Source of the DNA: CAZHCA01 sp964530825
GTDB lineage: Bacteria > Bacteroidota > Bacteroidia > Chitinophagales > Saprospiraceae
NCBI GenBank assembly: GCA_964530825.1
Contig: CAZHCA010000012.1
Span: 72,010-136,009 of the forward strand
DNA: 64,000 bases
Reading direction: 5' to 3'
Shown: positions 43,785 to 53,352 of the stretch, piece by piece
Layout: each line of letters begins with the position of its first letter
Numbering within the stretch: the stretch's first letter is position 1
Notes under the pieces: generated by a model
Seen by the model: only the letters and a program-made list of their open reading frames with translations
Told to the model about the DNA's origin: nothing
Databases searched by the model: none
Translations under genes and position numbers: made by a program

Positions 43785-43845
43785 CCGGGATACGGATCGC
43801 ATGTCCTGATCACATAGACTGATCCGTCGTGGGGCGGCGGAGCAA

Positions 43846-45321
43846 TTAATCTTGTTTGATAAAGGGTTTCGTCTGACGAATAGGACCATCGCGGTAATGC
43901 AGCATATAGGTTCCGACCGGCAAGCCCTCCAGATTGAATTGTTCGGGTTGGTTACCTCTCCAGACGCGTGCGGGCCGCACTACCCTGCCCTGGACATCGA
44001 AAATGGACAAGGTAGCGCCTGTGCCGGCGATACCGTGAGGCTGGACTACCAAAAACGACCTTGCCGGGTTCGGATAAAACGAAAATCGCGGCGCTTCCTT
44101 TTCTGCGGTACTCGTTACGCAAGGGTTATTCCCTTTATAATACGCAACCGTACGCTGGAACACCGGTCGGTTGGGCTGCCCCTTGCTTTGGTTCAACGGG
44201 ATATCGACAGTCGTCAGAATAGGAGCACCGTCGCAGCGCCGCTTGGTCTTGGTGATGATCAGCAGATCCAATAAGGAGTTAGAGGATGACCTTTCCTGGC
44301 GAGTTTCCTGGTGCAGGACCTGTAATCCTTGGCCATCATAAACAAAGGAATCCCGCTCCTCGTAACCCCAAGTGCCTTCTTCTTCTAACCAGGAAGCATA
44401 GCGCTCTTGCATAATGGTTTGCCCTTTGGCATCATAGGTGAAGCGATCTTCCCGTTCGGGACGCCAGGGACTTCCATGTTCCCGGTAGGATTGGAGCCTG
44501 CGAACGATGCGATCTGCTGCATCGTAAGTCCATTCGGTCCGTTCTTCGGCAGTAGGCAAAACGATCCGCTGCAAGTTGCGACGGCCGGCATCGTCGTAGA
44601 GGTTTACGATCCTGAGGGTTATGCCGTCATTGATCAGGGTGGAATCCAGCCGTCCGCCGGGACCATAGAAGTCATCTTCTACATTGGTAAGCATCCAATT
44701 ATTGGTAGTGGTCTGCATAGTGTAGTATTGCTGCCGAACCCGTAAGCCACCGAAGTGTTCGAAGCGGGTATACACGATGCGGCTAGTCGGCCGCCATTCT
44801 TCTTGTGGATTTTCGCGCCGGTACCGTATTTCCTGTACCAGACTATCAAACTGATAGCTACTTACCCGCCGACTGGCGGAGTAAAACTTCAGGCCGCCAT
44901 CTGCCCAACGCTCTGTATACTCCCGGATTCGCTGCGTGGGATACCCCCTCGGACTGTAGTCCAGGCGCTCCCAGGTGTAGCTCGACTCCACCACTTGCGT
45001 GGTATCCAGCAGACTATAGCTTACTGCATCGAGCATATATTCAGCTATCCCATCCTCATCCTTGTACTTCCAGGTCTCTTCCGTACGTTGGAACCTTTGG
45101 CGATTGATAAAAAAAGAACTCCAGTCTTCTCCCTGCCGTGCAATGATACGCCCCTGATCATCGTAAGTGTAAGCGAAAGTTGTATTAAGAGCTTCTTCCG
45201 GACGCTCTGCCGTGATAATAAAAGTAGAATCTATAAAGGGTTGCGCGGCAGGCGATTGGGCAGCAAGAGGAACCGTGCTGCCCCAAAGCAGGATAAACAA
45301 AAAGTAGGCTTTTTTGACCAT
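43846..45321 (-). CDS. T9SS-secreted protein with YD-type repeats and Por sorting domain
   Basis: The 491-residue protein has a signal peptide (ending PLAAQ). Its body repeats a YD-like motif (YTYDDQGRIIARQ, LYDDAGRRNLQR, RFTYDAKGQTIMQ), the family seen in RHS-like surface proteins. The last ~80 residues (FSFYPNPARSFLVV, LSIFDVQGRVV, LPVGTYMLHYRDG) are a type A Por secretion domain, which directs export and cell-surface anchoring by the type IX system. It is a surface or secreted protein of unknown partner. Transcription is divergent from the oligopeptidase. Confidence 0.85.
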   Translation of the reverse strand: MVKKAYFLFILLWGSTVPLAAQSPAAQPFIDSTFIITAERPEEALNTTFAYTYDDQGRIIARQGEDWSSFFINRQRFQRTEETWKYKDEDGIAEYMLDAVSYSLLDTTQVVESSYTWERLDYSPRGYPTQRIREYTERWADGGLKFYSASRRVSSYQFDSLVQEIRYRRENPQEEWRPTSRIVYTRFEHFGGLRVRQQYYTMQTTTNNWMLTNVEDDFYGPGGRLDSTLINDGITLRIVNLYDDAGRRNLQRIVLPTAEERTEWTYDAADRIVRRLQSYREHGSPWRPEREDRFTYDAKGQTIMQERYASWLEEEGTWGYEERDSFVYDGQGLQVLHQETRQERSSSNSLLDLLIITKTKRRCDGAPILTTVDIPLNQSKGQPNRPVFQRTVAYYKGNNPCVTSTAEKEAPRFSFYPNPARSFLVVQPHGIAGTGATLSIFDVQGRVVRPARVWRGNQPEQFNLEGLPVGTYMLHYRDGPIRQTKPFIKQD

Positions 45322-45486
45322 AACGGGCGTTTCAGTGGAATGCTAAAGTTAACACAATACCTAAAAGGTTGAAAGGCGGCTTTTGTTATAATAACAGAAA
45401 AAATTGTCGACTCCGGACACTTTCGTTAGAAAGTCCGTTTATATTTATTGGCCACCAAATTTTTTTTCACAGTTAAATCCCAAGGC
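45322..45486. promoter_or_regulatory. Divergent intergenic region with a 13-bp dyad and a hairpin
   Basis: Between the T9SS protein gene (-) and oligopeptidase gene (+) lie TGTTAT-A-ATAACA (45384-45396), a perfect dyad, and ACTTTC-GTTA-GAAAGT (45419-45434), a short hairpin ~50 bases before the ATG. Either could be an operator or leader element. No -7 consensus match is convincing. Confidence 0.3.
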
Positions 45487-47667
45487 ATGGAAGCAAGAAT
45501 TTTCCTGAAAAGCATCATTTTTGCATACTTAATTGTTGGCTTCACAGCCTGCCAACCTGAGCAAGAACCCACGCAAAAAAAGACATCCATGATGTACCAA
45601 AAAGTGAGCGAAATCGAAGTTCCCGTTGCCAAAAAAGAACCTAAAGAACTGACCATTCACGGCGATACCCGTATCGACCATTATTATTGGCTCAATCAAC
45701 GCGAGGACGAAGCCGTACTCAATCACTTGCAGGCAGAGAATGCTTACCGCGAGGAAGTAATGAGTCATCTAAATAAATCCCAGGAAGACCTTTTTCAAGA
45801 ACTTAAGGGGCGCATTAAAGAGGAAGACCAATCCGTACCTTACAAAGACAACGGCTATTACTATCTAACGCGTTTCGAAAAAGGGAAAGAATACCCTATT
45901 TACGCTCGCAAAAAGGGAAATTTAGACGCCCTCGAAGAGATCCTGCTTGATGTCAACCAGTTGGCAGAGGGCTATGAATTTTATCAGGTGGGCGGTCGTT
46001 CTGTGAGCCCCAATAACAAATTGTTGGTCTACGCCGAGGACACGCTCAGCCGACGTATCTACACCTTGCGTTTCAAAAACCTGGAAACCGGCGAAATGCT
46101 ATCCGATGTTATAGAGGGCGTCGAAGGGTACGCCGTCTGGGCGGCTGACAACGAAACGGTTTTTTACGTCAAAAAGAATCCGCAAACTTTGCGGGCTGAA
46201 CGAATCTTCCGGCACCGATTGGGTACGCCCGTGAGGGAGGACACCGAAGTTTTTTACGAAGCAGACGAAACCTTTTCTACTTACATCGGCAAGACCAAAT
46301 CCGATAAATATCTCGTCATTGGCTCCAGTCAGACAGTGAGTGACGAATACCGCATCCTGGAGGCCGACAATCCAACGGGCGTATTCCGGGTTTTCCAGCC
46401 CCGGGAGCGCAAGTTAGAATATGACATTGCCCACTTTGGTAATCACTGGTACATTCGTACGAACCTCGACGCCCAGAATTTCCGCCTGATGCGTTGTACC
46501 GAATCGGCTACTGCCAAGGAAAACTGGGAAGAAGTCATCCCGCACCGGAACAATGTCTTACTTGAAGACTTGGAAATTTTTCAAAACTATTTGGTCTTGA
46601 CCGAGCGTAAAGCAGGCATTACGCAGATTCGTATCCGCCCCTGGGAAGGTAAAGAGCACTACATTGACTTTCCGGAAGACGCCTATGTTGCCTACACTTC
46701 GATAAACCGCGAATTCGATACCCAACTGCTCCGTATCGGCTACCAGTCTATGACCACTCCGAATTCAACCTACGACTATCACATGGAGAAAAGGGAAATG
46801 ACTCTGCTTAAGCAACAGGTAGTTTTGGGTGGCTTTGATGCTTCGAACTACACAACCGAGCGGCTGATGATTAAAGCGCGGGATGGTGCGCAGGTACCCG
46901 TATCAGTAGTTTATCGCAAGGGGTTCAATAAAGACGGTTCTCAGCCGCTTATGCTTTATGGATACGGTTCGTATGGCGCTTCTATGGAGCCCTATTTCAG
47001 TTCCGCCCGCCTAAGCCTACTCGATCGCGGTTTTGTATACGCCATCGTGCACATTCGCGGTGGGGAAGAAATGGGACGACAGTGGTACGAAGACGGCAAA
47101 CTCCTGAATAAAAAAAATACCTTCACCGATTTTATTGACTGTACGGAGCACCTGGTAAAAGAAGGCTATGCAGATCCGGAAAATGTGTATGCAATGGGAG
47201 GCAGTGCCGGCGGCCTGCTCATGGGCGCCGTGGTCAATATGCGTCCCGACCTGTACAAAGGGGTAATTGCCGCAGTACCTTTTGTCGATGTGGTCACAAC
47301 TATGCTGGATGAAAGCATTCCGCTCACCACCTTTGAATACGACGAATGGGGCAATCCCAATGATCCGACTTATTACCAATACATGAAATCCTACTCTCCC
47401 TACGATAATGTAGGAGCCAAGGAATATCCGGCCATGCTCATTACCACTGGCTTGCACGACTCGCAGGTCCAATACTGGGAACCTGCAAAATGGGTGGCTA
47501 AGCTTCGCGAAATGAAGACGGATAACAATCCATTATTACTGTATACTAACATGGAAACCGGCCACGGAGGCGCTTCGGGTCGCTTTGAGCGCCTACGGGA
47601 AATCGCTATGGAATACGCCTTTGTACTGGATCTTGCCGGCCGGGCGGATACCAACATTAAGGGATGA
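45487..47667 (+). CDS. Prolyl-oligopeptidase family S9A, oligopeptidase-B-like lipoprotein
   Basis: The ATG at 45487 gives a lipoprotein signal (LIVGFTACQPE); an upstream TTG at 45448 is rejected. The ~726-residue protein has an N-terminal beta-propeller region (YYWLNQREDEAVL) and a C-terminal alpha/beta hydrolase with the catalytic Ser in GGSAGGLLMG, the Asp in TGLHDSQVQYWE and the His in TGHGGASGRF. It should cleave short peptides after basic residues or proline. It ends facing the OMP gene across a palindrome. Confidence 0.93.
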   Translation: MEARIFLKSIIFAYLIVGFTACQPEQEPTQKKTSMMYQKVSEIEVPVAKKEPKELTIHGDTRIDHYYWLNQREDEAVLNHLQAENAYREEVMSHLNKSQEDLFQELKGRIKEEDQSVPYKDNGYYYLTRFEKGKEYPIYARKKGNLDALEEILLDVNQLAEGYEFYQVGGRSVSPNNKLLVYAEDTLSRRIYTLRFKNLETGEMLSDVIEGVEGYAVWAADNETVFYVKKNPQTLRAERIFRHRLGTPVREDTEVFYEADETFSTYIGKTKSDKYLVIGSSQTVSDEYRILEADNPTGVFRVFQPRERKLEYDIAHFGNHWYIRTNLDAQNFRLMRCTESATAKENWEEVIPHRNNVLLEDLEIFQNYLVLTERKAGITQIRIRPWEGKEHYIDFPEDAYVAYTSINREFDTQLLRIGYQSMTTPNSTYDYHMEKREMTLLKQQVVLGGFDASNYTTERLMIKARDGAQVPVSVVYRKGFNKDGSQPLMLYGYGSYGASMEPYFSSARLSLLDRGFVYAIVHIRGGEEMGRQWYEDGKLLNKKNTFTDFIDCTEHLVKEGYADPENVYAMGGSAGGLLMGAVVNMRPDLYKGVIAAVPFVDVVTTMLDESIPLTTFEYDEWGNPNDPTYYQYMKSYSPYDNVGAKEYPAMLITTGLHDSQVQYWEPAKWVAKLREMKTDNNPLLLYTNMETGHGGASGRFERLREIAMEYAFVLDLAGRADTNIKG

Positions 47668-47745
47668 TGAAGCCCTGCCCTCGTGCCTGTTTCGGATTAC
47701 CCTGAGGTTAATCTTTTAAAATAATAACTTTTTCGGGAATATTGC

Positions 47746-47779
47746 AAAAGCTGTTAGCGCTTAAGCGCTAACAGCTTTT
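47746..47779. terminator. Perfect 34-bp palindrome, bidirectional terminator
   Basis: Left half AAAAGCTGTTAGCGCTT and its exact complement run with no spacer, flanked by A4 on one side and T4 on the other for both strands. It lies 79 bases after the oligopeptidase stop and 9 bases beyond the convergent OMP gene stop, so it can end both transcripts. Confidence 0.85.
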
Positions 47780-47787
47780 CGCCTCTT

Positions 47788-48372
47788 CTAAAAATTCAAT
47801 TGAATGCCTGCATTAGCCCAGAATAGGTTATTCCGGGGAGAAGTATCGGCATCTTGAAATATTTCGGAGAGGCCAAAGTCATAACCTACATCTACAAACA
47901 AGAAAAAGAGATCGAGCCCGGCGCCGGCAGTGGCGTTGAGAGAGAAATTTTCAAAGTCCTCACTATCGATATTAAAGTTGTTTTCCTCGATGTCGTTATT
48001 CGTCACGAAGAATGCGCCTATCCCGCCAAACAGGCGCAGCGACAAGGCACCGTCCGCATCGCCTAAGCGGTAACCCATATAGACAGGAATACGAAATCCA
48101 GTCCGCGTAAGGTCGAGACTCTCTTCTTCGTCGATCGGAGCAATCGTATTGTTTCGAAAGTCAAAAAACAGACCGGGCTGCAAATAGAGTTTATTGCCAA
48201 ACTGGAAATCCACTCCAATCTGATAACCTAAATCACCGTCAAACTCAAAATCATTCAGGTCTTCCGTTAGGTTAGATGAGTTGATTCCCACCTGCGGACG
48301 AATAGTAAGCTGGGCGCTTAAACTAAAGGCCGCTACCAAAAAAATTGCCAAAAAAAGAACGCACTTTTTCAT
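47788..48372 (-). CDS. Outer-membrane beta-barrel protein (PorT/OmpW-like)
   Basis: Start 48372 (MKKCVLFLAIFLVAAFSLSAQ) gives a classic signal peptide; a GTG at 48441 is rejected. The ~194-residue protein alternates short amphipathic strands (LTIRPQVGINSS, YQIGVDFQFGNKLYLQPGLFF, RIPVYMGYRLGD, LFFLFVDVGYDFGLSEIF) and ends in NAGIQLNF, a terminal Phe typical of beta-barrel assembly. It matches the outer-membrane beta-barrel family 2 seen across Bacteroidota. Role unknown. Confidence 0.8.
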   Translation of the reverse strand: MKKCVLFLAIFLVAAFSLSAQLTIRPQVGINSSNLTEDLNDFEFDGDLGYQIGVDFQFGNKLYLQPGLFFDFRNNTIAPIDEEESLDLTRTGFRIPVYMGYRLGDADGALSLRLFGGIGAFFVTNNDIEENNFNIDSEDFENFSLNATAGAGLDLFFLFVDVGYDFGLSEIFQDADTSPRNNLFWANAGIQLNF

Positions 48373-48483
48373 ATACGGATTTTTGTTAGAGGATATCGAA
48401 CTGGGGTAATTTCCCCCATCCGAGGTCTTGGTTTCACGCATGGCTTCTTCGCATTCCGTCTTTAACGGTTGATAACCGTTGCG

Positions 48484-49602
48484 TTACTTTGCTAAAAGCC
48501 GTTCTAAAACGAAATTAACCTCTGCTCGCGTATTCAGGTGGGAAAAAGAAAACCGTACGGTTTTGTTAAGGGAATCTTTTTTTAGCGCATCCATAACGTG
48601 CGAGCCGGCATCAGCTCCCGAACTGCAAGCGCTGCCACCCGAAACGCTTATCCCTGCAATATCTAGATTAAGCAATAGCATTTCCGACTTTTCGTCGGGT
48701 GGAAAGTCAACGCTCAGGATACGGAAGTGGCCGCAATTAAAAGGGTCACCGTTAAAAACAACTCCGGGTAGATGCGTACGCAATTGTTCAGCCAGGTAAT
48801 TACGCACATCCAAAATGTGTTGTGCACGCGCTTCCAAGTTGGCGTAAGCCAATTCCAGGGCGTGGGCTAGCCCAACAATGCCAGCCGTATTTTCGGTACC
48901 GCCACGCATATTCCGTTCTTGTGCACCGCCGTCGATAAAGGGCTGGAGTAAGTAATCGCTGTTGATATAGACAAAACCAACACCTTTCGGACCGTGAAAT
49001 TTGTGTGCCGAACCCGTAATGAAGTGAACTCCTCCTTGACTCAGATCAATCGGATAATACCCGACCGTCTGTACGGTATCGGAGTGAAAAAGTGCACCGT
49101 ATTCAGCACAGAGAGAACCGACCTGCTCAAGGTTGAGTAGGGTACCAATCTCGTTATTGGCATGCATGAGGCTGACCAGGGTTTTCCGCCCTCCATCCGC
49201 TAACAGCTGTTGTAGCTGCTCCAGGTCGGGCTGTCCGTCGGTAGATTGGTCCAGGAAGACCACCTCTACGCTTTCGGCCATGCGCTGCAAGGTATGCAGA
49301 ACAGCGTGGTGCTCCGTACGCGTACTGATGATGCGTTCTACACCCAAGTCGCGCACAGCCCCTTTGAGCACCATATTATTCGATTCGGTACCACAGGAGG
49401 TAAAAAAAATCTCCCCAATCGAGGCTTGTAACAGTCCCGCCACTTGTTTACGAGCCCGCTCGATAGCGGCTCGAGCCTTGCGTCCTTCGGCATGGATAGA
49501 AGAGGGGTTGCCCGGGTAGTCTCGCAAAGCAGCGGTCATTACCTCCAGCACATTCGGATCGATAGGGGTCGTAGCTGCATTGTCAAAATATACGCGTTCC
49601 AT
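48484..49602 (-). CDS. Cysteine desulfurase (NifS/IscS type)
   Basis: The 372-residue PLP enzyme has group I features: MERVYFDNAATTPIDP, HAEGRKARAAIERARKQVA, TSCGTESNNMVLKG, the PLP Lys in TGSAHKFHGPKGVGF, and the persulfide Cys in SGGSACSSGADAGSHV. It is the second gene of a pair with the class V enzyme at 49607-51115, with a 4-bp gap. No scaffold gene is adjacent, so it may serve tRNA thiolation or another sulfur route rather than SUF. Confidence 0.93.
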   Translation of the reverse strand: MERVYFDNAATTPIDPNVLEVMTAALRDYPGNPSSIHAEGRKARAAIERARKQVAGLLQASIGEIFFTSCGTESNNMVLKGAVRDLGVERIISTRTEHHAVLHTLQRMAESVEVVFLDQSTDGQPDLEQLQQLLADGGRKTLVSLMHANNEIGTLLNLEQVGSLCAEYGALFHSDTVQTVGYYPIDLSQGGVHFITGSAHKFHGPKGVGFVYINSDYLLQPFIDGGAQERNMRGGTENTAGIVGLAHALELAYANLEARAQHILDVRNYLAEQLRTHLPGVVFNGDPFNCGHFRILSVDFPPDEKSEMLLLNLDIAGISVSGGSACSSGADAGSHVMDALKKDSLNKTVRFSFSHLNTRAEVNFVLERLLAK

Positions 49603-49606
49603 TTAC

Positions 49607-51115
49607 TCAGTTCGATTCTAATCCGCTAAACCATTCATTAACCAGTTTTTGTTCCAACCCATTTGCATCTTGATAACAAAATTCATTGGTATGCGGATGA
49701 TATACGTAGTCTTTTGACCAGGCTTTGAAGTTTTGGGCTACCGCTTCAACCGCATCCAGCAAATGATCGACTTCGGCATTGCTCATGACAGGATGTATCG
49801 ACATCCGAATCCATCCGGGTTTGGCAGACAAGTCTCCGCGGCTGATGGAACTGGTGATTACCTGTGACTTTTCCTTTGACACTTGCAGTAAATAGTGCCC
49901 ATAGGTCCCCGCACAAGAGCAGCCGCCCCTTACCTGCACCCCAAAGCGGTCGTTAAGCATACGTACACCAAGGTTATAGTGCAACCCATCGATGTAAAAA
50001 GAGATCACCCCCAGCCGTTCACGATGCTGATCGGCCAGAATGTGTAGGTTCGGTATGGCATCTAGGCGCAGCCAGACCTTGTCCAGCAGTTCTTTTTCGC
50101 GCTCTAACATTCGGGCTACGCCCATTTGCTCTTTGAGCTGGATAGCCAAAGCGACGCGTATGGTTTGCAAAAAGGCCGGCGTACCGCCATCCTCGCGGGC
50201 CTCGATTTCGTCGATGTATTTATGGCCGCCCCAAGGATTGGTCCAATCGACGGTGCCGCCACCCGGATTGTCCGGTACGCGGTTGGTATAGAGCTTGGGA
50301 TCGAAAACCAAGACCCCGCTGCTGCCCGGTCCACCCAGGAATTTGTGCGGAGAAAAGTATATGGCATCCAAGTGTCGCTCCGGATCGCTGGGCCGCATAT
50401 CGATGTCGATGTAAGGGGCCGAGCAGGCGAAGTCGACGAAGGCAAGACCGCCGTGCCGGTGCATGATTGCAGCAATATCGTGGTAGGGTGTCAGGATACC
50501 TGTCACATTACTGCAGGAGGTTACCGCGGCGATCTTGGTACGGCGATGGGCATGGTGGCGAAGAATGGCCTCTAGCCCCCGGAGATCAATCAACCCTTCC
50601 GATGTTGGCGGTATGACTTCTACTTGCGCCAGTGTCTCCAGCCAGGAGGTTTGATTGGAGTGGTGCTCCATATGCGACACAATAACCAGGGGCCGCTCTG
50701 CTTCAGGTAACTGCACCTGCTCTCGGAATTTCTCGTGCACTTTCATACCCAGTATGCGCTGGAATTTATTCACTACGCCCGTCATACCCGAGTTACTCGA
50801 GATCAGTACATCGCGCTCACGGGCGCCAACGTGCGCTTTGATTATTGCTTTCGCCCGGTGATAGGCCAGCGTCATAGCACTGCCGGTAATGGTAGTTTCG
50901 GTATGCGTATTCCCTACGAAGGGCCCGATCATCTCGGCCATGCGCCGCTCTATGGGTCCGTACAACCGCCCGCTGGCCGTCCAGTCGGCATAAATCAATT
51001 TTTGTTCTCCAAATGGGGTCGGAAAATGTTGGCGGCAGCCCAGGATGTTGTCCCGGAAGGGACGAAAATAAGCTTCGAGCTGCGTAGTCGTAGATGAAGA
51101 CGGCCGGTTCGTCAT
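49607..51115 (-). CDS. Class V aminotransferase-fold protein, SufS/cysteine-desulfurase-like
   Basis: The ATG at 51115 is preferred to a GTG at 51121. The ~502-residue PLP protein is longer than SufS. It shows ADWTASGRLYGPIERR, NSGMTGVVNKFQRI, VIVSHMEHHSNQTSW, the PLP Lys in YFSPHKFLGGPGSSG, and a Cys in VRGGCSCAGTYGHYLLQ at the persulfide position. Such ~500-residue relatives are widespread but uncharacterised. It is the first gene of a tandem pair with a NifS-like enzyme, 4 bp apart. Confidence 0.85.
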   Translation of the reverse strand: MTNRPSSSTTTQLEAYFRPFRDNILGCRQHFPTPFGEQKLIYADWTASGRLYGPIERRMAEMIGPFVGNTHTETTITGSAMTLAYHRAKAIIKAHVGARERDVLISSNSGMTGVVNKFQRILGMKVHEKFREQVQLPEAERPLVIVSHMEHHSNQTSWLETLAQVEVIPPTSEGLIDLRGLEAILRHHAHRRTKIAAVTSCSNVTGILTPYHDIAAIMHRHGGLAFVDFACSAPYIDIDMRPSDPERHLDAIYFSPHKFLGGPGSSGVLVFDPKLYTNRVPDNPGGGTVDWTNPWGGHKYIDEIEAREDGGTPAFLQTIRVALAIQLKEQMGVARMLEREKELLDKVWLRLDAIPNLHILADQHRERLGVISFYIDGLHYNLGVRMLNDRFGVQVRGGCSCAGTYGHYLLQVSKEKSQVITSSISRGDLSAKPGWIRMSIHPVMSNAEVDHLLDAVEAVAQNFKAWSKDYVYHPHTNEFCYQDANGLEQKLVNEWFSGLESN

Positions 51116-51183
51116 AAACACAAGGTTTTAGCTAAGTTTAAAAATACAATTTCCTACCCGAGGAGAAATTGCGGTATGTCACC

Positions 51184-52560
51184 CTACATCAGTGCTGCTA
51201 CGTCCGTTTTCAATTGATCAACCAGGGTTTTGGCCCCTTCAGGTGTCGGCGCTTCTGCATAGACCCGGATGATAGGTTCAGTGTTTGATTTGCGCAAATG
51301 TACCCAACGATCGGGGAAGTCTATTTTTACCCCATCTGCCGTATTCAATTCCTGTTCGCGGTATTTTTCTTTGAGCGACTCCAGCAGGGCATCTACATCG
51401 ATGCCGGGGGTAAGCTGTATCTTTTCCTTTACCATGTCGTAGTGCGGATAGCTGGTCCTCAAGGTGCTCATCCGTTCCTGCCTTTCGGCCAGATGCGACA
51501 AAAAAAGAGCGATCCCAATGAGCGCGTCGCGCCCATAGTGCAGATCGGGTACAATGACCCCGCCATTGCCTTCACCGCCGATAACGGCGCCGACTTCTTT
51601 CATTTTCTGTACGACGTTGACCTCTCCCACTGCACTGGCATAGTAGGGCTGATCGTAACGATCGGCCACATCTCGCAGAGCGCGCGAAGAGGACAAATTC
51701 GATACACAGGGTCCCGGTTTTTTGCTCATCACATAATCCGCCACTGCTACCAGGGTGTATTCTTCGCCAAAGACCTGTCCGTCTTCGCAGACAAAAGCCA
51801 GGCGATCGACATCGGGATCGACAGCAATACCCAGTTCTGCTTTTTCCTCCCGCACCGCCATGCCCAGTAAGTCGAGATGTTGGGGCAAGGGTTCGGCCAC
51901 CCGTTCAAAATGGCCGTTTGGTTTCGCGTGAATGAGCGAATACGTACAACCCAGATGCTCCAGCAGCAAGGGAATAGCAATGGCACCCGAAGAGTTAACC
52001 GGATCAATTACGATGTGAAATTCCCGCTCCGCGATGTTATCGCGCTGCACGAGCGGATGCGCCATAATAGCCTCCAGGTGGCGCTCCAGGTAGCTTCCGT
52101 CGACCTGGTAGCTACCCAACTGGTCTACAGAAGCATATTCGATCTTGGAATTGGCCTCGATATCAAGCAACTTAGCGCCGTCTTCCGCGCTGATGAATTC
52201 TCCTTTCTGGTTGAGGAACTTAAGAGCATTCCATTCTTTCGGGTTGTGACTTGCGGTGATGATTATGCCGGCACCGGCTCCCGTCATGGGAACCGCCATT
52301 TCGACCGTGGGTGTAGTCGAAATCCCGAGGTCGAGCACATCGATCCCCATGCCGACCAAAGTCTGGGTAACCAGTCCGGATACCATGGAGCCTGAAATAC
52401 GACCGTCGCGTCCAATGACAATTTTGGGCGACTGTTGCTGATGGAGTAACCAGGCGCCGAAGGCCGCAGTAATAGAAACGATATCCTGGGGCGTCAGGTT
52501 ATCACCTGCCAGTCCACCAATGGTGCCCCGCGTACCGGAGATAGATTTGATCAGTGTCAA
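51184..52560 (-). CDS. glmM: Phosphoglucosamine mutase (GlmM-like phosphohexomutase)
   Basis: The TTG at 52560 gives MTLIKSISGTRGTIGG, which matches the usual family start; an ATG further up at 52692 would add 44 non-homologous residues. The ~458-residue enzyme has the phosphoserine loop TASHNPKEWNALKF, the metal-binding DPDVDRLAF, and the C-terminal sugar-phosphate loop RKSNTEPIIRVYAE. It converts glucosamine-6-phosphate to glucosamine-1-phosphate for peptidoglycan and LPS, though phosphomannomutase/phosphoglucomutase activity cannot be excluded from sequence alone. Confidence 0.88.
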   Translation of the reverse strand: MTLIKSISGTRGTIGGLAGDNLTPQDIVSITAAFGAWLLHQQQSPKIVIGRDGRISGSMVSGLVTQTLVGMGIDVLDLGISTTPTVEMAVPMTGAGAGIIITASHNPKEWNALKFLNQKGEFISAEDGAKLLDIEANSKIEYASVDQLGSYQVDGSYLERHLEAIMAHPLVQRDNIAEREFHIVIDPVNSSGAIAIPLLLEHLGCTYSLIHAKPNGHFERVAEPLPQHLDLLGMAVREEKAELGIAVDPDVDRLAFVCEDGQVFGEEYTLVAVADYVMSKKPGPCVSNLSSSRALRDVADRYDQPYYASAVGEVNVVQKMKEVGAVIGGEGNGGVIVPDLHYGRDALIGIALFLSHLAERQERMSTLRTSYPHYDMVKEKIQLTPGIDVDALLESLKEKYREQELNTADGVKIDFPDRWVHLRKSNTEPIIRVYAEAPTPEGAKTLVDQLKTDVAALM

Positions 52561-52789
52561 AAGGGTGTATTTTAAGTAACTAATAGGGGTAAAATTAAAA
52601 AGACCGTTTAGAAAAGCGGCGATCTTCACTGAGAGATGGTTTATTCCACCCCAACACCAAAAATGAATATTTAATGCAAAGGAAATGAACAACTAAGCCC
52701 CCCAAAAGGCAATAGTAATTATCGAATTCGATCTTTACTTCAGTTCAATTTTAATTACAAGGGGTATAGCACTCCTAAAATAAAAAATT

Positions 52790-53281
52790 ATGAGTTACAA
52801 AAAAGGTATGTTTTTCGAAATTGCTCTTCACCCTTCCGATTTGAAGGTCCACGGGCACACGATCCTGCTGGAGGGACAATCGACAGAAGGCACAGAGGAA
52901 ATTCCCAAGTTGCCGGATAGCGATGATTACGGTCCTACGAATCGCCTGATCCAGCGCGACCAGTTCTTCCATGTTTTCTTGAAGTTCACGGTTAAAGGAC
53001 GCCTGGCCAAACTGCTTTGTGATGGTACCTGGCGCAGCCGGGTGGTCTTCGAGGCCATGGGTATGCCCGAGGAGCCTACCATTGTCACCGATTCTACGAT
53101 TGACCTCGGTATTGATGGCCACACTTACACACTGCACATGCAGATTCCGCCTAATACCCTTGGTAGTGGTGTACACCGCGTAGTTTCCGAACTCCAGTAC
53201 CACCTCAAAGACGGTACTACGATGCCTATTGTCGCGTTCGATGATAAGTACCTGATTCGTATCTACGATGACAATTTCTAA
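52790..53281 (+). CDS. Hypothetical beta-sandwich-like protein, paired with 53353 gene
   Basis: The 163-residue protein has no recognised family, signal or membrane segment. It is rich in predicted strands: FFHVFLKFTVKGRLAKLLCDG, VVFEAMGMPEEP, YTLHMQIPPNTLGSGVHRVV, KYLIRIYDDNF. Its end (I-P-P-N-x-L-x-S-G-x-H-R-V-V ... L-I-R-I-Y) lines up with the end of the next gene's product (I-P-L-S-I-x-x-L-T-S-A-T-Y-R-L-I ... M-L-H-I-Y), suggesting the same fold. The start at 52790 is preceded by AT-rich sequence; the next gene begins 71 bp downstream. Confidence 0.6.
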   Translation: MSYKKGMFFEIALHPSDLKVHGHTILLEGQSTEGTEEIPKLPDSDDYGPTNRLIQRDQFFHVFLKFTVKGRLAKLLCDGTWRSRVVFEAMGMPEEPTIVTDSTIDLGIDGHTYTLHMQIPPNTLGSGVHRVVSELQYHLKDGTTMPIVAFDDKYLIRIYDDNF

Positions 53282-53352
53282 TCATCTGATGCCCTTGAAC
53301 ACATTCGCCGGATCGTCTTTGAGGCGGTCCGGTGTTTAATAATTTAGGCTGT

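Noticed and set aside
43792..43827. ACGGATC/GATCCGT hairpin after the aminotransferase gene
   Set aside because: The stem is only 7 bp with a 22-base loop and no T-run on either strand, too weak to call a terminator.
51122..51183. AATTTC/GAAATT pairing between glmM and the class V PLP gene
   Set aside because: The stem is short and AT-rich, and no T-run follows; expected by chance.
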